From the NCBI RefSeq assembly GCF_020520425.1, contig NC_079487.1:126378385-126442384 (forward strand): a stretch of 64,000 nucleotides of DNA, written 5' to 3'. The notes under the pieces are model-generated. The model saw only the letters and a list, made by a program, of their open reading frames with translations, did no database searches and was not told where the DNA came from. Shown here piece by piece: positions 56,772 to 64,000 of the stretch. Origin of the DNA: Spinacia oleracea (taxonomy: Eukaryota > Streptophyta > Magnoliopsida > Caryophyllales > Amaranthaceae). The first letter of the stretch is position 1, and each line of letters begins with the position of its first letter. Position numbers and translations under genes: made by a program.

Positions 56772-59700
56772 TCAGACTTGTTCGTCGGCATCTTGATTTA
56801 GCAAAAGAGGAGTCTTGATGTCATCAGATGGAGCAGGTTTGTTAGTTTCGTCATTTTGTTGTTTTTTAGCTTCTTCCTTGACCCCTGATAGTACTGTATA
56901 GTAACCCACACCTACTATAATCGTGCCGATCACACTGCATAAATATACGAGAATTTAATTAAAAATATGTCGAAGAATAAAATACGAAAAACCAATAAAA
57001 TATATACATACGGGAGTTCTTTTGATAAAGAAGTTGGTCATCATAATATAATTAGCGAAGTGACAACTAAATTTTGTCAGTACAAATACGCTTTTATAAC
57101 GTCATGTTATGTCATATGAAGTATTACACAGTACTAATTTAACTTCCCATTCCCGCGTCTTAGGGTCATGCATGCATGGCTCAACCAATCATCGTAAGGC
57201 CATTGGTCTATTATAATTAATTAGTTATTAATCTCACAATTTGTTTCAAATTAGTGCTTATGCAAGCAGGAAAACCCATCAAATTTAAGATTATTTTTGA
57301 GGTTTATTTTTCCTTTCTAATGACTTTGACTCTGAATTAAGAACAATTAAGGAGGAAGAAAAAGACCTAATTGGGAGATTCTTTCTTATATTCACAAAAT
57401 GTTAAAATGCATGACTTATGAAAAATGGAATCTTTGATTGCGTGTATACCTCGAAATACTCCAATTAAGGATCATTTCATTGAATTAATTTGCATTATTT
57501 TAATAAAATCTATAAATGTATCAGAAGGACATACTCTATCTTATCTAACGAAATAAAATATTTATTTATTTATTATCAATATACGGGTTAATATTTTGAT
57601 GAGTCTGATCTCTGGATATGATATCATAAATCTAATACTTTTGAATGAATTTGCATGAGAAAAGTAGAGGTATATTTACCTTCCATAACAAAGAGTACCA
57701 AAAAAGCTTTCGCCAAAAAAGTTAGCCCAAAATATCCCAGCAGGCTTGAACATGGCCACATACATTGGGCCCTTCACACTCATGCACCATGCCTGGATTC
57801 TGCTCCGTACTAGTGTCCCAAATAAGGCCTGCAATTTTTGACCACATATATTATTATTTTCCGGAATCTCTAGGTGATACGTCTACGTACAATTAATTTC
57901 AAAGTCGCCCTTTCATAAATCTAAAAAGCCCTTCTATTTTCTTAGAAGACCTACAAAATAAATTTGTAAAAAAGAGGGTTTTGAAAATGTTTTCAGTAAA
58001 AAAGGAGAAAGAAAAGCAAGTGCTTACCGATAAGACGATTATAAGGAGCTCCAAGTCCCACTTTAGTTTCCAAGCACTTAAATCCCCATTTGCAATGATG
58101 TCCACAAAAAATGTTTGGATAGTCCCAAATACAGTGTAACAAGCTACAATCACCATCATATCCGGAAATCTTGTGAATGTTGATACCTGATATCAAATTA
58201 TTAATACAAAATATCAACAAATAAGTGGAAATAAGATGAAATAGTGTTAAATTATTAGGGTTATAGTGAATTACTATACTAATAAGATTTACTAAGAATT
58301 GAATAATGTACCTGTATCATACTCCATATTGCTATGAAGAAAGTAGCAAGAGCTAGCAAAGAGGTACCAAACATCCATTCTTCTGTGGCGGTGACAAACA
58401 CGAACCGAAAGTTAGTGCCACGGAGCATGATCGGACCAATTATCGGTCCGGGAAGCATGGAAGGGCCAAGGTAGACGGCGACCGTGATTGCTCCAATGAT
58501 TGACACTATGACTCCCGTTAGCTTGATGCGAGTGCTTTTGCTCGTTATGTTCAACTTAGCCTTCCTGTTTTTGTATAAATCAAAAATATATGTTAGTTTT
58601 ATATTCACATTTGTTACTACAATAACTACATGTTACTCCGTAATTATCTTTTATGAAAAATCAATATTTAATTAGATACGAGGTAATTATATGAAGGCTG
58701 GTAAAAAAAAAATGATATTTTAAGTGGAGTTGGTACAAATTAAACAAGATGAGGTCCACTATTAATTAATTAATTAATTAATTAATTATTACGTCATAAA
58801 CAATAAATTATTGAATCGTTCTACAAAAGTCGTTGTCACAAGAATAAAGGACACAAGTTGGAGCCATTAGAGTGACGTTCATGACATACTTGGCCAAATT
58901 TGATTACATTCAAAACTAGAAAAACAGTATATTCTATTGATATTCTAGCCTATTGCAAGGTTTAGAATGATTAATCTCCAAAAAGTAAAAATAAAATCAA
59001 CCAATTAATCTAGAGAAAGTGTGACAAAAATATCAAATTCCACCATTCCCACCTTTAAGGTGGTCCTCTTTCAAATGTTTCTTAGGCACCATTAATTAGA
59101 TTTCATAGGACCCATCATATATACAGTTGGTTCAACTTTTCTGTCCCATAATTATATCTCATTTTGTATTCGATCCATCTAACATAGCTAATTATGCTCG
59201 CAAAAAAATAAAGAAAGAAAATAGATAAATTCAAGGATGAAGTGTGATAAAAAATGAGACACGGTTATGGAACAGAGAATTTAAACTCTCATACAGTAAT
59301 GAATATACTTAAAAGTTTATATGAATATAATAATATGTTATAATCATATATTCATATGCAAATTAAAATAGCTAACGTAAGGAAATAGAAGTAGAGGAAA
59401 AGTGGGAGGCATTATAAAGGAGGGTCTCACAAAATTGACATATTCCATGCAATTACAATTGTGGGACAAAGAATTGAAGGGTATACGTACCTTAGAATAA
59501 GATTGAGGAAAAATTGGAAGGATGGTAGTAAAAGTCCCATTGCACAAACAACTATTGGTGAGCTGTCACGTAGTCCTGTAAATGCAAGGTTCTGTGCAAT
59601 TGTTATCCTGCGGTCATACACAAACAATACATATGTAGGGTTAGTACGTATACGTATTTTCCACAACTAGCTATCGTAAAAGCACGCGATAACAACAATT

Positions 59701-60697
59701 TTACCACGTGTATTATGTACTCCGTATGTTATAACAAAAATATTACTTAGTATATGTGATAACAACGATAACGATCACAATGTCTCACAAAATGCAACTT
59801 TTGATCTCCTAAAACACAATACTAGAGATCGGCCAGCTGTTTAACATGTACCACATACGAAGTGAAGTAAAATTTATGTTGTTTTTTTTTTTTCCCCACT
59901 TTGGTGCGAACGAGCCAGAAGGGTGGGGATGAGAATCAATCCCAGGATCACCTGGTACCGAGATGGAAGCTCTAACCAACTGAGCTATCCATCACTCTGA
60001 TCAGTAATTTTTTTTTATTGTTAATAGTGAAGTTATGTGGTGTATGCACTAACTTAACAAAATGAAAAGAAATGCATATAGGGTCCCCCAAGTTATGTAG
60101 GTCCCTTAGGGCTTGTCCTTGAAGTCAAGGCACCATAGATTTTTTTTTCAATTGTGGAGATGAAGCGCCAACAAGGACTTTCAATCGTTTATAGTAGTAT
60201 GAAGGATCCAATATAGACTTGGCTAAGCTAGCTTAAATGACATTATTGCCCTAGCTACAAGATTCAACTTCCAACATGCAAGCAAGTAAGAATAATTATC
60301 CAGTACGATAGATGGAGAAGACGAACCCGGTAAGACCAAGGAGGAAGAATCGAGAGAGAAGCTTGACATTGAAAACCATTTTCATACTGCTAAAAAAGAA
60401 GGGAAGATGTTAGATTATTATTTTATTATTGTATTATCTTGAAATTGTTAAGATGATTAGATATTAATGGACCTAATTAAGCCACACTTACCTATCTCTA
60501 TGATAGATGAGACAATATGCAACGAGGAGAACAGAAGAAAGGGCATTAGAGTAAGCCACAAACACAAATTGGCTCATTCCAACCGCCATAGCCGATTTCG
60601 CGGTTATGGTTAAGGCAATGGTACAACCTTCTATCAAAAACATAGATAAAAATGGTACCACTTCCCATATCTTATTACTTCCTCTCGACAACTCCAT
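56772..60697 (-). CDS. WAT1-related protein (EamA/DMT transporter), 7 exons
   Basis: Exons on the minus strand: 60697-60492, 60386-60327, 59607-59491, 58564-58312, 58186-58028, 57828-57680 and 56934-56772. All junctions are GT-AG and the phases agree, giving 368 aa, typical for the family. Start: MELSRGSNKIWEVVPF. Features: two EamA repeats with about ten membrane helices; GITIAQNLAFTGLRDSSPIV in repeat 1, ATFFIAIWSMIQ, VRSRIQAWCMSVKGPMYVAM and GESFFGTLCYG...VIGTIIVGVGYY in repeat 2; a hydrophilic tail ending KTPLLLNQDADEQV. WAT1/UMAMIT proteins export amino acids or auxin across the plasma membrane or tonoplast; the substrate here cannot be told. Introns are AT-rich, and one holds a SINE (59882-60000). 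It looks intact. Confidence 0.93.
58759..58788. repeat. (TTAA)n microsatellite
   Basis: Seven or so repeats of ATTA in an intron of the WAT1-related gene. Confidence 0.9.
59882..60000 (-). mobile_element. tRNA-derived SINE in an intron
   Basis: Minus strand carries GATAGCTCAGTTGGTTAGAG (A-box region of a tRNA), GGGATTGATTCTCATCC (B box), a short body and an A12-13 tail at 59882-59894. It is in intron 2 of the WAT1-related gene, same strand as the gene. Duplicated flanks (AGTAAAATTTA and AGTAATTTTTT) are only approximate. Confidence 0.75.
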
Positions 60698-60749
60698 TTT
60701 TGTTCAAACTAACTCTCACTCTTCTTCTTCGACGATGATGATGATAAGA

Positions 60750-61680
60750 CAATATGATCCTTAGCTTAGCTAGTACGGAATATTCTTCCTTGATAATCAA
60801 GCTTATTATTATTGTTGCTAAGCTATTTCCTTGGTGGAAGAAGAACGTTTCTTTGTGTCTATTTTATACCACGAAAAATTGAAGATAGAAAATTAAAAGT
60901 AATTAAAATAGAAGAAATGGTTACTTTTGTTTAATTTTTATGATTAAATGAGAAGAAATGGATTTAGTTACCCTTTCATGTAGCCATGAGTCGAGAAGTG
61001 GCAACTCGGAGACACAAGTCGTCAAAAACAGTGAGCTGACTCAGCCTATTATGTTTCTTAATACTTTGACCTTTGCTGAGGTATGTTCCCTTCTAATACG
61101 TTTTTTTAAATGTTACATGTCATGCTTTTATTTGTCCTTTTATGATTAAATAATTTTTGGTCTTTTTAATTTTGTTTAGAAAAAAGGGAAATTGTATTTT
61201 GGGAGGTTATATTAGTAAATTATTAAGGAGGGGTCCCAACTAATTTGGGTTTGTGGCTGGAATTAGCTTATTGTTGCACCCTACCAATTTGGAAGTTTTT
61301 TTTATAGTATAAAGAGATCTTTTGGGCAACTCTTAGAGGTACACTTAAAGTATGGGAGTGTTTAGCTACTAATCTAGTACGGAGTATGATTATGTCATCT
61401 AATTAAACTTAAATGAATAGTTCTTATGTCCTTAAACGTGGGTTATTAAGGCACTATATCCAGGTCACGTTATTCCCACTTCTACAGTTCGGAAAAAATA
61501 ATAATTCAGATTAGATAAATTCAGAAATAATAAGGATACACGGAGTATATATATCTAAGTTCATTTACGAAGTATATATATCTAAGTTAATTAGAATGCA
61601 AATAAGTTCAGCAAGTGGATATCACATGAATAGATCGAATGCACCCTACCTAACTCTTACATATTGACCAAATTTTTGAA
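60750..61680. other. Intergenic upstream of the transporter
   Basis: No gene recognised. A short open frame from 60958 (63 codons) has no recognisable domain and is likely chance. Confidence 0.4.
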
Positions 61681-61683
61681 TGT

Positions 61684-62016
61684 TACTCCCTCCGTCCCGG
61701 AATACTTGACCTGTTTTCCTTATTGGGCCGTCCCTTAATACTTGACCTGTTTCTAAAAAAGGAAATATTCTAACAATATTATATTATTTCTCACTCCACC
61801 CCTATTAACCCCACCTACCCCCTACTCCATACAAAAAATAATTAAAAATTCAACCCCTACTCTCCCCCAACCCCACCTCTTAACCCAACTCCCACTAACT
61901 ACATTAAAATAATACCCCACTATTAACTACTACCTATTAAATTAAATAAGTCAATTCAAGTCCCTTAAACTCTGTGCCGGTCAAACCGGGTCAAGTATTC
62001 CGGGACGGAGGGAGTA
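61684..62016. mobile_element. Stowaway MITE
   Basis: Body 61686-62014, ends CTCCCTCCGTCCCGGAATAC and GTATTCCGGGACGGAGGGAG-like, TA on both sides. Same family as 35524 and 63393. Confidence 0.92.
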
Positions 62017-62022
62017 ACAAGC

Positions 62023-62281
62023 TACTACCTCCGTTTCAAAAAGTTCTTTACGCTTTGGAAAATGTGTCCAAAGTATGAAAACTTTGACCGTAAATTTCCA
62101 CTATTGTATACATCAAAACGTTACATGTAAGATCTTGTTAGATTGGTCTCGGTATGTACTTTCAGAATATCAACTTTTTATAATTTTTCCACGTACGAAA
62201 TTGGATATATTAGTAGTTAAATACTGCATTGGAGTTCGTGCAAATAGTAACTGTAAAGAACTTTCTGAAACGGAGGTAGTA
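62023..62281. mobile_element. Stowaway-type MITE
   Basis: Body 62025-62279, ends CTACCTCCGTTTCA and TGAAACGGAGGTAG, TA on both sides, starting nine bases after the previous element ends. Confidence 0.88.
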
Positions 62282-63127
62282 AAAATTAAGGAATGTATTT
62301 AGAACGTCATAATTAAGTTTAAAATGTTAATTCACGTTTTTAAATTTATGAAGTCGGACTATAGGTAACATATGTCAGCTCTTTCAGATTTTGTGAATGA
62401 GGGAAGCATATATATATATTTGAAAAATGTAGCTAGTAATCCGTATTAATATTAAAGATAAACCGCCCATCTAATTAGTAAGCAAAGTTTGGCTGTTTAT
62501 CAATATTTGATTGATAGTATGTGACTCTTAACTGTCTTCATGATCTCTTTAGGGGTGTTTGCAAATTGCAATGGCGGCCTACATGACTTAGCTTAGGGTT
62601 CGTGCTGACGATTTCTTATTATAGTAGCCGAGTACGTACATGTTTTTTAAATTTAAAATGATCGACATCACATTATACGTATAAAATTCACAACTAACAA
62701 ACTCATCTTGATTTATATTATTGCTAACGAATGCCCCTTTATATTAATTATTGGTATCAGTTCTTTTTTAAAAAAAATTTTAAGGGCATTATCTATATTT
62801 GATCTGCACTACATATGAAATACACATACATGAAAAATATTTTGTTGACCCTTTAGAGACTTTAGGGTTGAATAATGAATTGAATATATATGGTGAGAAA
62901 ATGTCATAAAAAACAATTGTTTATACGAAGTATAACACTTTTATCCATATCTCTCTCGCAAGGGCTGCCACTTGCCACCCTAGTGGTTAATAAATCATTT
63001 TCATGTTATACCTCATTAATCCAATTCCACAAATCAATTATATAAGTGCATAGTATTAATTAATCTATTATTCTTTTAATTAATATGGCTTTAACCCTAC
63101 AAATTAAATCCATTGATATATATCTTG
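62282..63127. other. AT-rich intergenic stretch
   Basis: No gene or element ends recognised. Confidence 0.4.
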
Positions 63128-63348
63128 TATGGTTGCGTTCTATTCACCTGATTTCACTTATTTTTCCTGAACTTATCTTATCTGAACTTAACTGAACTTA
63201 ACTGAACTTATTAAAACTTATTTTAATTATAAATTGTACTTGGTCAACCCTTATTTTTTTTGAACTTATCTTATCTTAACTTAACTGAACTTATTTGAAC
63301 TTATTTTTCCTGAAATAAGTGAAAATAATGTGAATAGTACAGGGCCTA
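63128..63348. mobile_element. Tourist-like MITE
   Basis: Body 63131-63345, ends GGTTGCGTTCTATTCAC and GTGAATAGTACAGGGCC, flanked by TAT on both sides. Interior has repeated TTAACTGAACTTA words. Confidence 0.7.
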
Positions 63349-63390
63349 TGTACCATGCATCCTAGTAGGCTAGTACACAGATTAACGTAG

Positions 63391-63725
63391 TACTCCCTCC
63401 GTCCCGAAATACTCGACCCGGTTTGACTGGCACAGAGTTTAAGGGACTTGAATTGACTTATTTAATTTAATAGGTAGTAGTTGATAGTGGGGTATTATTT
63501 TAATGTACTTAGTGGGAGTTGAGTTAAGAGGTGGCGGGGTTGGGGGAGAGTAGGGGTTGAATTTTTAATTATTTTTTGTATGGAGTAGGGGGTAGGTGGG
63601 TTATTAGGGGTGGAGTGAGAAATAATATAATAATGTTAGAATATTTCCATTTTTAGAAACAGGTCAAGTATTAAGGGACGGCCCGATAAGGAAAACAGGT
63701 CAAGTATTCCGGGACGGAGGGAGTA
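63391..63725. mobile_element. Stowaway MITE, inverted relative to 61686
   Basis: Body 63393-63723, TA on both sides. Its interior is the reverse complement of the element at 61686-62014. Confidence 0.92.
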
Positions 63726-64000
63726 CGTAGTAAATCAATACTTGTACTCGTTACCCAGCCCCGAGATCACTATATAGTATATACTAGTATAGTCATTTGC
63801 ATACCATCACTACGATTCAAATATAAAGGGTATGGAGAACATTGGTTAACTATCTGAAAATTTTAGTTTTTGAAAAGAAAAAGAACCCTAGGGCTTTTAG
63901 GGAGTATGAAGTATTTGCGAGTATAACTCTGCCCTGATTAATTACGAGTATGGAGTATTTGTGAGTATGACAACAATACGAGTATGGAGTATTTGCGACT

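Noticed and set aside
59925-60000. A genuine tRNA gene
   Set aside because: A and B boxes are present but the acceptor stem does not close and an A-tail follows the body, so it is a SINE.

Overview
The window is plant nuclear DNA, almost certainly a eudicot: intron-containing genes with GT-AG junctions, plant-type snRNA promoters (upstream sequence element plus TATA), and many Stowaway, Tourist, hAT, CACTA, Mutator and SINE copies. Codon use and the cystine-knot peptide would suit a Caryophyllales species such as spinach, beet or quinoa, but that is a weak inference.

The left 18.6 kb is a non-coding RNA district. I read copies or relics of U1, U2, U5 and U6 spliceosomal snRNA genes, all U2 and U6 on the plus strand and all U1 and U5 on the minus strand, followed by a tRNA-Ser(AGA). 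Four times a U2 copy is followed 750-820 bp downstream by a U6 copy. Several copies look functional (U2 at 1953 and 5522, U6 at 12347, U1 at 9429 and 16080, U5 at 8165 and 17401), with promoter elements and some 3' boxes; others are decayed. A secreted cystine-knot peptide gene lies inside this district.

From 20 to 36 kb come host genes with transposon debris between them: a phytocyanin lacking copper ligands (minus), a tRNA-type SINE with perfect target duplication, a Tourist-like MITE, a hAT-type element with perfect 8-bp duplication, a plastid GNAT acetyltransferase with a 2.8-kb intron (plus), a PBL28-like receptor-like cytoplasmic kinase with seven exons (minus), and an L-type lectin receptor kinase interrupted by a one-base frameshift (minus).

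From 37.4 to 44.8 kb lies a complete Mutator-like element (37449-44796) with long terminal inverted repeats and a perfect 9-bp target duplication. It carries an interrupted MuDR-type transposase and a convergent GRF-zinc-finger protein; a solo LTR sits inside the transposase. From 45 to 50 kb are a repeat-rich MITE, an MLP423-like Bet v 1-fold protein (plus) and an intronless type I MADS-box gene with 75-bp coding repeats (minus). From 50.7 to 56.1 kb a young Ty1/copia element sits beside a small CACTA element. The last part holds a seven-exon WAT1-related transporter (minus), a SINE and a cluster of Stowaway/Tourist MITEs.

The order GNAT - PBL28-like kinase - MLP423-like matches, from memory, neighbouring loci on Arabidopsis chromosome 1 (At1g24040, At1g24030, At1g24020), which suggests an old conserved gene neighbourhood expanded here by transposons.
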